A DNA stretch of 64,000 nucleotides from Caballeronia telluris (GTDB lineage Bacteria; Pseudomonadota; Gammaproteobacteria; Burkholderiales; Burkholderiaceae), in NCBI RefSeq assembly GCF_001544495.1, contig NZ_FCNZ02000019.1, forward strand, positions 60,159 to 124,158, in the 5' to 3' direction. Positions 54,345 through 63,865 of this stretch are shown one piece after another (within the stretch, counting starts at the first letter, position 1; each line of letters starts with the position of its first letter). Position numbers and translations under genes: made by a program. Under the pieces are notes generated by a model, which saw only the letters and a program-made list of their open reading frames with translations, was not told the origin of the DNA and searched no databases.

Positions 54345-54839
54345 TTACTTGCCTACCTCTTCCTGAGAAAGCTCTTGCTTGGCGAGCATGGTGAGCTTCT
54401 CGTCGGTCGCCTTTTCTTCCTGTAGCGTCTCGAGCAGCAACTTCATGCCCTCCGTGTATCCGAGCTTCTTCGCTAAGGTGGCTAACGTCCCATAGGTCGC
54501 AATTTCATAGTGTTCGACCTTTTGAGCGGCGGCAATCAGCGCCGCGTCCAAAATGGGACCTTTTTCAATCTCTTCAATTTGCTCCTGCCCCTCCTCGACG
54601 AGGCCCTCCATTGCAACGCACTTCACGCGTTTCAGTCTGATTTGAGAAGCTTCGACAACTTGGTCGATCCGTTCGATCTGGCCTTGCGTTTCCTCGAGGT
54701 GGGTAGTGAATGCCGCAGCTAGCTCTGGGCTGGTCGCCGCTCTCGCCAGTTTCGGCAACGCCTTAGTCAACTGCTTTTCCGCGCTATAGACGTCGGAAAG
54801 CGCGTGGATGAAAAGGTCATTCAGTGTTTTAGTGGGCAT
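54345..54839 (-). CDS. DUF892 ferritin-like protein (YciF-like)
   Basis: 164 residues; GGAGAA before ATG 54839. TLNDLFIHALSDVYSAEKQLTKALPKLARAA is the hallmark YciF opening; THLEETQGQIERIDQVVEA and VEHYEIATYGTLATLAKKLG carry likely metal ligands. It is the first gene of a two-gene DUF892 unit, 79 bp before the YciE-like gene. Confidence 0.92.
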   Translation of the reverse strand: MPTKTLNDLFIHALSDVYSAEKQLTKALPKLARAATSPELAAAFTTHLEETQGQIERIDQVVEASQIRLKRVKCVAMEGLVEEGQEQIEEIEKGPILDAALIAAAQKVEHYEIATYGTLATLAKKLGYTEGMKLLLETLQEEKATDEKLTMLAKQELSQEEVGK

Positions 54840-55628
54840 GATTTCTCCAGGTTGGTCGATAGGGCGCCGACGCGGCACAGGCTCTTACGCAACGAATGTG
54901 CCGCGTCCGTACCTGCGTCTGTTGGAACAGCTCGGCAAGTCTCGGCTTGCGATGGATGAAGCGGTTTCTTAATTCACCTTCGACTAGCGCGCATAACGCA
55001 ACACGCAGGCCGCCACTCGCTACGTAACGCTCGTGAGATCGGCAAGGGCGGTATCCACGACCTGGGTGAAGCGTGGCGTTTTCGCACCGTCGAATAAAAG
55101 GCCAGAATGATCCGGGGTCGAAACGACCGATGAAGTCACGCCGCTCGCCATCGACGGCACGCTCCTCTTCTGCGCGCTGCATCAGAACGCTATCGCGCTC
55201 GATGGCGCGGCGGGTGAGGAAAAATGGCGCCTCGATCAAGCTTGAATCCGATGCGAGCTTTCGGCAGGCGACCTTTCCGGTCCCGGGGTACGCGCGCTCG
55301 CGAGCTCACTTTTCTGAAGCATTCGCTAAGCGGGACAGAGAGCAATGCTCTGCCTATCCTCGTTTCCCTACCCAGCACGCCGATTTCGTTGCCGGATTCC
55401 AGTCTGATCCCCGCGTTGCGGCGTCTGTCGCACGTTTTCGAGCGAGAGGGAAGGGGCGGCAGTCGTGGGTCCTTCATCAGGCTTGACTGCGTTAAGAAGG
55501 CGCAACAGACGACCCACGTGACGGGAGCCACCGAAAACCAATCAATTGCGTTGCCGGCTGCGGCCAGTCAAGATAGGGCCGGGCGTTCGCGAGGGCGGCG
55601 CCGTCTTTAACTTTCAGGGTCAATCAAA
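54840..55628. other. Long stretch without recognised gene
   Basis: 789 bp. Frames on both strands are open for up to 130 codons, but the translations are Arg/Ser/Pro-rich without domain or ribosome-binding site. It holds the DUF892 promoter on the left and the cold-shock leader on the right. Confidence 0.45.
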
Positions 55629-55832
55629 ATGGCAACCGGTACGGTCAAGTGGTTCAACGATGCAAAGGGTTTTGGTTTCATCACGCCGGACGCGGGCGGC
55701 GATGACTTGTTTGCGCACTTCTCGGAGATCCGTTCGGAGGGGTTCAAGACGCTCGCAGAAGGGCAAAAGGTGAGCTACGAAGAGAAGATGGGTCCCAAGG
55801 GCAAGCAAGCGTCGAACATCAAGCCGGCGTAG
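55629..55832 (+). CDS. cspA: Cold-shock protein (CspA family)
   Basis: 67 residues, single OB-fold. RNP1 KGFGFI and RNP2 DLFAHF are intact in MATGTVKWFNDAKGFGF. RNA chaperone binding single-stranded nucleic acid. It sits inside the decayed accessory region but is intact. Confidence 0.95.
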   Translation: MATGTVKWFNDAKGFGFITPDAGGDDLFAHFSEIRSEGFKTLAEGQKVSYEEKMGPKGKQASNIKPA

Positions 55833-55998
55833 GCGAGTCTTGCGTCAAGGCGCCTCGATCGAATGCCGTCGGGGCGTCAGCAGAGCAGAGAGGAGGCTCG
55901 GAAGTCCGCCTCCGGGAGGCGCCGACAGCACCAATAGCGAGCGCTTCACCAGCGCCATCACTTAGATTCTAACCGGCCTCAGCACACAAGATTCCTGA

Positions 55999-56172
55999 CA
56001 CGTCTCGGCGCATGCTTTCCGACGTACGTTCGGCACGCGTGCGGCGGCGCGTGAGATGCCAACCGATGTCGTGCAGGCCATTCTTGGCCATGCATCCTTG
56101 CAAACGACCTCCATCTATGTTCGCGCTGAACGCCGACGCATGCTCGACGCGGCGGCGCGCTTACGCAGATGA
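55999..56172 (+). pseudogene. Tyrosine recombinase (integrase) C-terminal fragment
   Basis: 57 codons ending in TGA at 56170-56172, directly after an in-frame TGA at 55996. It encodes HAFRRTFGTRAAAREM (HxxR motif), AILGHASLQTTSIYV (LGH and the catalytic Tyr) and AERRRMLDAA. The three C-terminal catalytic elements are intact but the N-terminal part of the enzyme is gone. The leftover of an integrase of an excised or decayed island. Confidence 0.82.
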
Positions 56173-56327
56173 AGCGGAGTAATCTCCCCTCGCTTGCGAC
56201 GACGTTTCGAGCCAGTTATCGGCTGCGTTCGAGGATCGCATATTGCTGAAAAACGGGCCGGTATCGACGCTGCAAGATTTCAGCGCGATTGCATCAGCCA
56301 ACCACCAACGGTCTTTCCCCCAATGAC

Positions 56328-58733
56328 ATGAGCGAAGCTGACGAAGTGCCATCTCTATCTGTCTACAAGAACGCGTTTCGTGCCTCCCCCGCTGCATGCA
56401 TGCTTCTATCGACTGGTCCCGATGCAATCGTGCTTGCAGTCAGTGACGCTTTCTCGCATGCGTTTTCCGTCGAGGCGAGACCGGTCGTCGGCGTCAGTCT
56501 CTATGATCTTTCTGAGCTAGCGCTTGTTGGATGCGAATCGACGCGGGAAGCGTTACGAGGCTCAATTGCACTCGTCGTGGCGAGCGGAACACCGGACTGC
56601 GTCATTCTGACCGCCGAGTATGGCGAACACGCCGCGCTGACCGAGGCAAAGTGCAGTTGGAGAGTGGAGCATGCGCCGGTGCATGATGAAAGCGGTGAAC
56701 TCGTCTGCGTCCGCCAGACCGTCACCGCGTGCAAGGCGGCTGCAGAAATCGCGTCTTCCGCGACGCTTCCTGACAGCGAACTTCGGTATCGCACGTTGTT
56801 TGAGCAAATCAATCAAGGCTTTTGCATCATTGAGATGCTATTCCACGAGGACGGAACGGCTGCTGACTATCGGTTTCTCACCGTGAATCCGGCGTTCGAG
56901 GCGCAAACCGGCTTGGTCAAAGCAACCGGACGAACCATGCTGGAACTGGCGCCTCATCATGAAAAGCACTGGTTCGAGACCTACGGCGAAGTCGCGCGAA
57001 CGGGCATGCCGGCGCATTTCCAGAACGAAGCGGCGATGCTCGACCGTTGGTACAACGTGCACGCATTTCGCCTGGACCCGTCTAGACCGAACCAAGTGGC
57101 CATCCTGTTTTCGGATATCACCGAGCAGCGAAACGCTGATCAGCGACGCAAACGAAGCGAACGCGGCGCCCGGGCGGCGGCGCTGCTGGCAGAGGCCGCC
57201 ACTCGCCGTCTCGATGCACTTCTCGAGGTGGTGCCCGTCGGGATTGTCGTCAGCGACCGCAACGGTGCGATCGAGCGCGAGAACCGAATGTTTGCGCAGT
57301 TGTGGGGCCAACATCACCCGACCCGAACGACTCTCGCTGATCTCGGTAGTTGGAGGGCTCGCTGGGCGGACCACTCGACGCGGCACGGACACGCCCTGGA
57401 GCTTGCCGATTGGACGACAGCAAGAGCCCTTCGCGGGGAAGAGGCAGTCGGTGATTTACTCGAGATCGAGAGTTTCGACGAACCGCCGGTCCGGCGAGTT
57501 CTCTTAAGCAGCGGTGCACCGATCCGGGACGAAAACGGCGAGATCACGGGCGCGGTCGTCGCCCAGTTGGACATCACCGAACGGATAGCGGCCGAGGAGG
57601 AATTGCTGGTTGCCGCAAAACGCAAGGACGAATTCCTGGCGATGCTTTCTCACGAGCTACGCAACCCGCTTGCTCCCATTGCATCGGCGGCCGATCTAAT
57701 CAGGGTGTTCCCCAACGACGAACCGCGGGTGAGCAAGGCGAGCGCCATCATCGCCCGTCAGGCGAAACACATGGCGAGCCTGATCGAGGATCTTCTTGAT
57801 GTTTCACGCGTCACGCAAGGCTTAGTGCAATATGAATTCGAGGTGTTGGACCTGAATCGAGCGGCAGCGGATGCCATTGAGCAGGTGCGACCCATCATTG
57901 AGCGGAAAAAGCACCGCTTTTCGCTCCATACTTCACCCGGCGCCGCGCTGGTGCGCGGAGACGAGAAGCGCTTGATTCAAGTGCTGGCCAATCTGCTTAT
58001 CAACGCCGCAAAATACACGCCGGAGGGAGGAACGATCGATTTCACAGTGCGCATCGAGAGCGGGAACGTTAAGCTGGTCGTGTCAGACAACGGGATTGGC
58101 ATGACCCCCGACGTCACCGCTCATGCGTTTGAATTGTTTTCACAGGCAGAGCGCAGCGCCGACCGGTCACAGGGCGGACTGGGAATCGGTTTGGCGCTGG
58201 TGCGAAGTCTTGTAACGGCACATGGCGGTTCTGTCTATGCGTGGAGCGCGGGCCCTGGGCTTGGCAGCACGTTCGTCGTCTGCCTGCCCTACCTCGAAGT
58301 CACGCATGCGGGCCTTTATCGGGCCGAGCACCCAACGGCCGGCGAGTCGTCTTCGCTCGCCGAATTGAAGATGCTGATCGTTGACGATAATGCGGACGCG
58401 GCGGAGGCGCTAGGGATGCTGGTCGAAACCGCGGGCAACGACGTACAGTACGCTTCCGACGCGACAACGGCTCTTGAGGTAGTCGAACGTTGGCGCCCGG
58501 ACGTCTGCCTGCTCGATGTTGGCCTGCCGGATATTGACGGCTATGAGTTGGCCGGCATGCTTCGCAACAGAGCTGAAACGGCGAAGGTGGTCCTGGTTGC
58601 AGTCACCGGATATGGCTTGCCGCAAGATAAAGAGAAAGCACTGGCTGCTGGCTTCGATCATCACTTTGTCAAGCCACTTGACTTCAAATCGCTGCTTGGG
58701 GTTTTGGGCGAAATCGCGTCGCCAAAGAAATAG
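56328..58733 (+). CDS. PAS-domain hybrid sensor histidine kinase
   Basis: 801 residues from ATG 56328; no clear ribosome-binding site, and an earlier TTG at 56289 is possible. Three PAS-type modules (about 10-140, 155-270, 290-415) lead to the phosphoacceptor His442 (MLSHELRNPLAP). ATPase motifs are NLLINAAKYTPEG, VSDNGIGM and GGLGIGLALVRSL. A receiver domain follows with Asp730 in CLLDVGLPDIDGYE. No membrane segment. It precedes the curli operon and could govern surface behaviour; this is only suggested by position. Confidence 0.9.
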   Translation: MSEADEVPSLSVYKNAFRASPAACMLLSTGPDAIVLAVSDAFSHAFSVEARPVVGVSLYDLSELALVGCESTREALRGSIALVVASGTPDCVILTAEYGEHAALTEAKCSWRVEHAPVHDESGELVCVRQTVTACKAAAEIASSATLPDSELRYRTLFEQINQGFCIIEMLFHEDGTAADYRFLTVNPAFEAQTGLVKATGRTMLELAPHHEKHWFETYGEVARTGMPAHFQNEAAMLDRWYNVHAFRLDPSRPNQVAILFSDITEQRNADQRRKRSERGARAAALLAEAATRRLDALLEVVPVGIVVSDRNGAIERENRMFAQLWGQHHPTRTTLADLGSWRARWADHSTRHGHALELADWTTARALRGEEAVGDLLEIESFDEPPVRRVLLSSGAPIRDENGEITGAVVAQLDITERIAAEEELLVAAKRKDEFLAMLSHELRNPLAPIASAADLIRVFPNDEPRVSKASAIIARQAKHMASLIEDLLDVSRVTQGLVQYEFEVLDLNRAAADAIEQVRPIIERKKHRFSLHTSPGAALVRGDEKRLIQVLANLLINAAKYTPEGGTIDFTVRIESGNVKLVVSDNGIGMTPDVTAHAFELFSQAERSADRSQGGLGIGLALVRSLVTAHGGSVYAWSAGPGLGSTFVVCLPYLEVTHAGLYRAEHPTAGESSSLAELKMLIVDDNADAAEALGMLVETAGNDVQYASDATTALEVVERWRPDVCLLDVGLPDIDGYELAGMLRNRAETAKVVLVAVTGYGLPQDKEKALAAGFDHHFVKPLDFKSLLGVLGEIASPKK

Positions 58734-59039
58734 CTGGGCTAGCGTTCGGACCGGTGCCTGCCGATGGTGCGCAGCGCATTGTGGTTTGCCGTTCCGCGGT
58801 GGCCTCTAATGTCCGGCGGTCAAACTGCGAACTTCGGCAACCGGCCAAGAAGCGTCATTCGCCTGCATCCTTGCTCGGACGTTACCTGGCGAACGCCATC
58901 TCGAAGTTCGGCACTTCCTCAGTTTTATGTGGGACATACAACATAACAGTTACAGTTTATTACGCAAAATTCGTCCCGTCATACAAATAGAACAAGCCCA
59001 AAGGCAGCACCAAAGCGACCACGGGCATACGGGGAAGTC
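58734..59039. other. Promoter region of the curli operon
   Basis: 306 bp, AT-rich toward csgE. No known activator site was recognised; a CsgD homologue is not encoded here. Confidence 0.4.
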
Positions 59040-59702
59040 ATGCAGCGGGAAAAAAACAATCAGCCCTTCAAAGGGCCGGCCATCGCGGTGTGCATCGCAG
59101 CATCGACCGTCGTCACGAGTGCATGGGCGCAAGACGCGGAGACGCCGCCGGCCATTCATGTCGATGTCGCCAACCAGGCTCAGCCGCTCATCTCGCTGCC
59201 GAGCACGCCGACCCCAAGCCCGGTCAACAAGACCGGACCGCTACCCGCTGCCAATGGCGCGCCGCTCACGCCGCGCGGCACGCTGAACGCGGCGTCCTCG
59301 CTTGACAAGAGCGAAACGCTCGCCGGCGCGCCGCGCGCCCGCGCCGCGGACGTCAACAATCAGCAGCCGCTCGACGCCACGCTCGGCGGTGTCGTCACCA
59401 CCGACACCGTCACGCTCGCGGGCCAGGATTTCTATAACTGGTTCGCGCAGGCCTGGAGCGCGATTCCGCTCTCCGAGCGCTACATCGTCTCGGTGCACGA
59501 GCGGCCTTCCGCGCGCTACGGCAGTCTGGTCTGGGTGGAATACGGCCAGCGCCGCGTGTTTCAGGCGTTCCTGCCGATCGCCCGTTCCAACGTGCGGCCC
59601 GTCGCGGAAGGCGCGGCGCAGGTGGCGTTCCAGAACGTCATGCAGGCGGACCTGACGCGCCTGCTGTTCCGCGACGCCGACATGGCGACGGACGAACTCT
59701 AA
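59040..59702 (+). CDS. csgE: Curli assembly factor CsgE, with extended linker
   Basis: 220 residues, GGGGAAG upstream. Signal peptide ending TVVTSAWA (about residue 30), then a Pro/Ala-rich linker of roughly 75 residues. The CsgE domain follows: GQDFYNWFAQAWSAIPLSERYIVSVHERPSARYGSLVWVEYG. E. coli CsgE is only about 129 residues; the linker makes this one longer. CsgE caps the periplasmic side of the CsgG pore and targets subunits to it. Confidence 0.9.
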   Translation: MQREKNNQPFKGPAIAVCIAASTVVTSAWAQDAETPPAIHVDVANQAQPLISLPSTPTPSPVNKTGPLPAANGAPLTPRGTLNAASSLDKSETLAGAPRARAADVNNQQPLDATLGGVVTTDTVTLAGQDFYNWFAQAWSAIPLSERYIVSVHERPSARYGSLVWVEYGQRRVFQAFLPIARSNVRPVAEGAAQVAFQNVMQADLTRLLFRDADMATDEL

Positions 59703-59736
59703 TAAAACGCAACACGGCCAGCTACGGGGAATCACG

Positions 59737-60177
59737 ATGAAAATGAATGCGCTTGTCAAACGCGCGGCGCTCGCCTGCGCGCTCTCGATTCAGATTGTCG
59801 CCGCTCACTCCACCGCGCTCGTTTACGAGCCGATCAATCCGAACTTCGGCGGCAACCCGCTGAACGGGCCGAACCTGCTTAACGAGGCGAACGCGCAGAA
59901 CAAGTACAAGGACCCGGCGACGAGCGGACTCGGCACGAGCGGCCAGTCCACGCTCGACCAGTTCAACACGCAGTTGCAGCAGGCGATCCTCTCGCGCGTC
60001 GCGTCGTCGATTTCGAGTTCGATCGTCGGCACCGACGGCACGCTGCATCCGGGCACGATCAACACGGGCAACTTCTCGATTTCGATCACGCAGGTCTCGG
60101 GCAACAACCTGCAAGTCACGACGACCGACAAGACCACGGGCGCATCGACCACTTTCATCGTCGGCAACGGCCAGTAA
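59737..60177 (+). CDS. csgF: Curli assembly factor CsgF
   Basis: 146 residues, the normal length. Signal peptide then LVYEPINPNFGGNPLNGPNLL, the CsgG-plugging N-terminus of CsgF. It is surface-exposed at the pore exit and anchors the nucleator. It follows csgE by 34 bp. Confidence 0.93.
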   Translation: MKMNALVKRAALACALSIQIVAAHSTALVYEPINPNFGGNPLNGPNLLNEANAQNKYKDPATSGLGTSGQSTLDQFNTQLQQAILSRVASSISSSIVGTDGTLHPGTINTGNFSISITQVSGNNLQVTTTDKTTGASTTFIVGNGQ

Positions 60178-60194
60178 CGCGAGAGCAATACGAA

Positions 60195-61139
60195 ATGAAC
60201 AAGAATGCCGCGAAAACCACCGCCATGCGCACGACTCTGGCTGCAATGGTCTTCTCGACGATGCTGCTCACGGGTTGCGTGACCCAGCCGATGGCCTCGG
60301 CCGGCAACGCGACGCTCACGCCGCCGACGCGCGTCACGCGGGACCTCACGCACCTGCCGCCGCCCAAGGGCAGGATCACCGCCGCCGTGTACGGCTTTCG
60401 CGACCTGACCGGCCAGTACAAGCCGTCGCCAGACAGTTCGTTCTCGTCGCAGGTGACGCAGGGCGGCGCCTCGTTCCTTGTCAAGGCGATGCGCGATTCC
60501 GGCTGGTTCACGCCGGTCGAACGCGAGAACCTTCAGGACCTGCTGACCGAACGCAAGATCATGCGCGCACTGGAGACGCCCGACGACAAGAACCGCGTGA
60601 TCCCGCAGATCGGCGCGCTGGCGCCCGCGAGCATCGTGCTCGAAGGCGGCATCGTCGGCTACGACTCAAATATCCGCACGGGCGGAGCGGGCATCGCGTA
60701 TCTGGGGATCTCGGCGTCGCAGCAGTATCGCGTCGATCAGGTGACGGTGAACCTGCGCGCCGTGGATATCCGCAACGGCACGATCCTCAACAGCGTCTCG
60801 ACGACCAAGACCATCTATTCGATCCAGATCGACACCGGCGTGTACCGCTTCATCGGCTTCAAGGATTTGCTGCAGGCCGAGATCGGAATGACGCGCAACG
60901 AGCCGCAGCAGTTGTGCGTGAACGAGGCGATCGAATCCGCGCTCGTGCACCTGATCGTGCAGGGTGTGGCTAACCAGACCTGGTCGCTCAAGGACATGAA
61001 GGACTGGTACGACCCGACGATGCAGCGCTATCTGCAGGAAAACCAGGGCTACGCGCAGACGATGGAAGCGGTGAATCCGCCCTACGACCCGGCCAAGGTC
61101 GATCCGCCCAAGGCCGTTGGCAGCGGCGTGAGCGGTTGA
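60195..61139 (+). CDS. csgG: Curli secretion pore lipoprotein CsgG
   Basis: 314 residues. Lipobox LLTGC with Cys28, so an outer-membrane lipoprotein. Family blocks: AVYGFRDLTGQYKPSPDSSFSS, IVLEGGIVGYDSNIRTGGAGI, VTVNLRAVDIRNGTILNSVSTTKT, and the aromatic constriction region. Nonamers form the export channel for curlin subunits. 18 bp after csgF. Confidence 0.95.
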   Translation: MNKNAAKTTAMRTTLAAMVFSTMLLTGCVTQPMASAGNATLTPPTRVTRDLTHLPPPKGRITAAVYGFRDLTGQYKPSPDSSFSSQVTQGGASFLVKAMRDSGWFTPVERENLQDLLTERKIMRALETPDDKNRVIPQIGALAPASIVLEGGIVGYDSNIRTGGAGIAYLGISASQQYRVDQVTVNLRAVDIRNGTILNSVSTTKTIYSIQIDTGVYRFIGFKDLLQAEIGMTRNEPQQLCVNEAIESALVHLIVQGVANQTWSLKDMKDWYDPTMQRYLQENQGYAQTMEAVNPPYDPAKVDPPKAVGSGVSG

Positions 61140-61164
61140 GCCAATCGAACAGGAGGAGACCAGC

Positions 61165-61692
61165 ATGAAAACTCCGCGTATCCCGAAGCTCGCGCTTGGC
61201 GCGGCGCTCGGCGCGGTCGTGAGCGTGTCGCTCGCGGTGTTCGCCGCGGACCTGTCGCCGGTTTCGGACTTCGGTCCGTCGGAGCCGGGCTTCGGCGGCG
61301 CGACGCAAGTCGCGAGAGTCAAGCAGGCCGGCGCGGAAAACCGCCTGACCGCCGTGCAATCCGGGCACAACGGGCTGATGGCGAATCAGGCGGGCGTCGC
61401 CAACGCGGCCGTCATGGCGCAAACAGGAACGGACAACTGGATGGCGCTTTCGCAAAGCGGCAGCGGCAACCAGTACGGCGGCTACCAGGCGGGCACGAGC
61501 AATCGCTCGGTCACCGTGCAGAGCGGCAGCGGCAACGCAGCAACGGTCACGCAGATCGGTTCGTCGATGTCATCGCGGGTGACGCAGCTCGGCACCAACG
61601 ACTCGGTCACCATCCTGCAGAGCCGCAACGGCGCCGGCCTGTCGGTCACGCAGACCGGCAACGGCGCGCGAGCTTCGGTATTGATGAAGTAG
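61165..61692 (+). CDS. Curlin-repeat protein, probable nucleator (CsgB-like)
   Basis: 175 residues, AGGAGGAG upstream. Signal peptide to AVFAAD, then curlin repeats with QxGxxN cores (e.g. QAGAENRL, QSGHNGLM, QTGTDNWM, QSGSGNQYG). It is the shorter of two subunits and sits between csgG and the large one, as expected for a nucleator. The assignment to CsgB rather than a second CsgA is inferred. Confidence 0.85.
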   Translation: MKTPRIPKLALGAALGAVVSVSLAVFAADLSPVSDFGPSEPGFGGATQVARVKQAGAENRLTAVQSGHNGLMANQAGVANAAVMAQTGTDNWMALSQSGSGNQYGGYQAGTSNRSVTVQSGSGNAATVTQIGSSMSSRVTQLGTNDSVTILQSRNGAGLSVTQTGNGARASVLMK

Positions 61693-61839
61693 GTGGGAGG
61701 AGACCAGGGCAGCAAAGTTTCGAGACCGCAGGTGCGGGGCAGTTCGCAGTGGAGTGGGCCGGCATGGCAGCGGGGGCTGTCATCCGTAAGCGGTAATCAA
61801 TCGAAGTATTCCAATATCAAATCAACGAGGCGTACAAAA

Positions 61840-63120
61840 ATGAAAGTCAAGGCAATCATCATCGCTATGGGTCTGGCAGCACTGGCATCGACGTCGGCAT
61901 TCGCAGCGGACAGCTACTCGGTGGGCGAGCGCGCGAGCGTCGCGCAGTTCGGCAACGGCAACACGGCGAAGGTCGACCAGCAAGCGTCCAGCTATGACGA
62001 CGTGAAGGTGCAGCAAACGGCCAATGGCGCGACCGCCACGGTCACGTCGACGACCGGCGCGTTCAACAAGACCGACATCAAGCAGAACGGCGTCGGCAAC
62101 AATTCGAACCTGAACGCGACGGTGACGCAAGACGGTGCCTATGCCGAGCAAACCCGCATCTCGCAGTCGGGCAGCAATTCGACGGCCAGCGTGTCGCAAA
62201 CCACGTCCTCGTTCGACAACGACTCGATCAACCAGAACGGTTCGAACAGCAAGGCGAAGATCACCCAGACCGGCGCGTCGAGCAACATCGTCAACATCGA
62301 TCAGGGCATGAACAAGGCCTACGGCAAGATCAATGGAGGCGACGCCACGGTGACGCAGACCAGCACGATCGGCAACAACGTGCAAATCTCGCAAGACCGT
62401 GGCAACGACAAGGCCGTGGTCAATACCAACGGCGGCGGCTTCAACAAGACGACCATCACGCAGACGGGCGGCGGCACGGACGCTTCGGTGCAGCAAAGCA
62501 GCGAACTCGCCGACACGGTGTCGATCAAGCAGGACGGCGCCGAGATCGCGAACGTCTCGTCGACCAACGGCGGCGGCAATCACACAAGCATCGACCAGAG
62601 CGGCGCGAGCCTGCCGAACCTCGTGAGCGTCCACCAGATCAACGCGCAAAACGAAACGACCAACGTCGTTCAGAGCGGCGCGGCGTTCAACAAGGTCTAT
62701 GTCGACCAACTGTATGAAGCCAACGACCACACGACGGTGATCCAGAGCGGCAGCGAAAACACCGCTTCGGTCGCGCAACGCTTCGGTGGCTACAACACCG
62801 TGAACGCACTGCAGATCGGCAACAACAACAACGCAGACCTGTCGCAACAGGCCGCGGTGGAGTCGTCGCTGCTGTCGACGCAAATCGGCGAACTGAACTC
62901 GGTGAGCGCATCGCAGACGGGTTCGCGTGAAGAGCTGACGCTCGTTCAGGGCGGCCTCGGCAACATCGCCACCGCTTCGCAAAGCGGCGCGGGCAATGTC
63001 GGGCTGATCGCACAGGCTGGCCTCGGTAACACCGCGTCGCTGACGCAAGCCGGCTATGGCAACTCGGCGGCCGTGACGCAAGTCGGCGTCGCGAACAAGG
63101 CAACGATCGCACAGCACTAA
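61840..63120 (+). CDS. Large curlin-repeat amyloid subunit (CsgA-like)
   Basis: 426 residues from ATG 61840 with GAGG upstream. Signal peptide KVKAIIIAMGLAALASTSAFA. The rest is a run of curlin repeats with Q/N ladders (VAQFGNGNTAKVDQQ ... QSGAGNVGLIAQAGLGNTASLTQAGYGNSAAVTQ), about 35 half-repeats of 11-12 residues. E. coli CsgA is 151 residues with five repeats. It should form the extracellular amyloid fibre. Central repeats are less regular than the C-terminal ones. Confidence 0.88.
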   Translation: MKVKAIIIAMGLAALASTSAFAADSYSVGERASVAQFGNGNTAKVDQQASSYDDVKVQQTANGATATVTSTTGAFNKTDIKQNGVGNNSNLNATVTQDGAYAEQTRISQSGSNSTASVSQTTSSFDNDSINQNGSNSKAKITQTGASSNIVNIDQGMNKAYGKINGGDATVTQTSTIGNNVQISQDRGNDKAVVNTNGGGFNKTTITQTGGGTDASVQQSSELADTVSIKQDGAEIANVSSTNGGGNHTSIDQSGASLPNLVSVHQINAQNETTNVVQSGAAFNKVYVDQLYEANDHTTVIQSGSENTASVAQRFGGYNTVNALQIGNNNNADLSQQAAVESSLLSTQIGELNSVSASQTGSREELTLVQGGLGNIATASQSGAGNVGLIAQAGLGNTASLTQAGYGNSAAVTQVGVANKATIAQH

Positions 63121-63500
63121 GCTCGACGGCGCGACATCATCAGGGTGGTGAACGGTCTTTCAGCCCGCTCACCGCCCCGTTTGCTCATCGTCAGTTGCGC
63201 CTTTTTCCTGCGGCGATTGACTGTCCAATCGTGCGATCTCAAGACTGCGCCCTCCGCCAATTCAACCAGTTCGGTGCTTAAGGCTATGCTGCGTACTACA
63301 TCGAATGCGTACCCGTCTGGCTATGCAGCGGTGCTTGTCTTCTCGTTCATCCGTCGCACCTGTGGCCCTGCGACAACGAGCTTGCCTCGTAGATCGACAT
63401 TGAAGCTCACGGCAAAACTATCCCGTCGTTCGGTTCAATTTCCGCAGCGGACTGCGGGATGGTCGCTTGAGGTGACAAACTACCAGTAGCGTCCGGGGGC
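63121..63500. other. Intergenic region after the curli operon
   Basis: 380 bp. An imperfect hairpin near 63143-63178 (GGGTGGTGAACGG against CCGCTCACCGCCC) may end the curli transcript. No gene seen. Confidence 0.4.
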
Positions 63501-63746
63501 TTACGCCGTCATGACGCCGCCGATTGACACGTTCACGAAGAGCAATGCGAGTCCGAAGTACTTGAAGCGTTCGAGTACCTAAGCGGCGGACAGTCTGTCT
63601 CGCAAGAGAAGCGCCCCGAGCGTCATTGCGTGCCGGTTCGGTAGCAAGGAGCTCAGCAGCGGAATGGCAAACAGCGAGAACCAAACCACGGCAACCTCTG
63701 CGCGCAGTGGCAAGAAGCGAGAGAGCCACATAACGACGTTCGTCAT
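63501..63746 (-). pseudogene. Putative Na+/H+ antiporter fragment
   Basis: About 82 codons read VVWFSLFAIPLLSSLLP, HAMTLGALLLRDRL, then an in-frame TAG, then VLERFKYFGLALLFVNVSIGG. These match, in order, a stretch of the putative Na+/H+ antiporter family (PF07399-like; recalled, not searched). Both ends are missing and one stop interrupts it. Confidence 0.6.
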
Positions 63747-63865
63747 CTGGCTGTGTCGGCGGCGCTGTCAGGCGGGGACGTGAACCATCGCGGGCCGAAC
63801 CGGGCGTGAGCCTGTCAGATTTTCTGTGTGCAGAGGTCATGAGACGATAACGGAAATAACATTCT

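Noticed and set aside
54829..55531. Two minus-strand frames of 113 and 136 codons
   Set aside because: Low-complexity Arg-rich translations, overlapping each other and the DUF892 promoter, without start signals.
61840..63120. Repeated sequence in the large curlin considered as a CRISPR or tandem-repeat array
   Set aside because: The repetition is at protein level (QxGxxN pattern) with divergent DNA, so it is a coding repeat.
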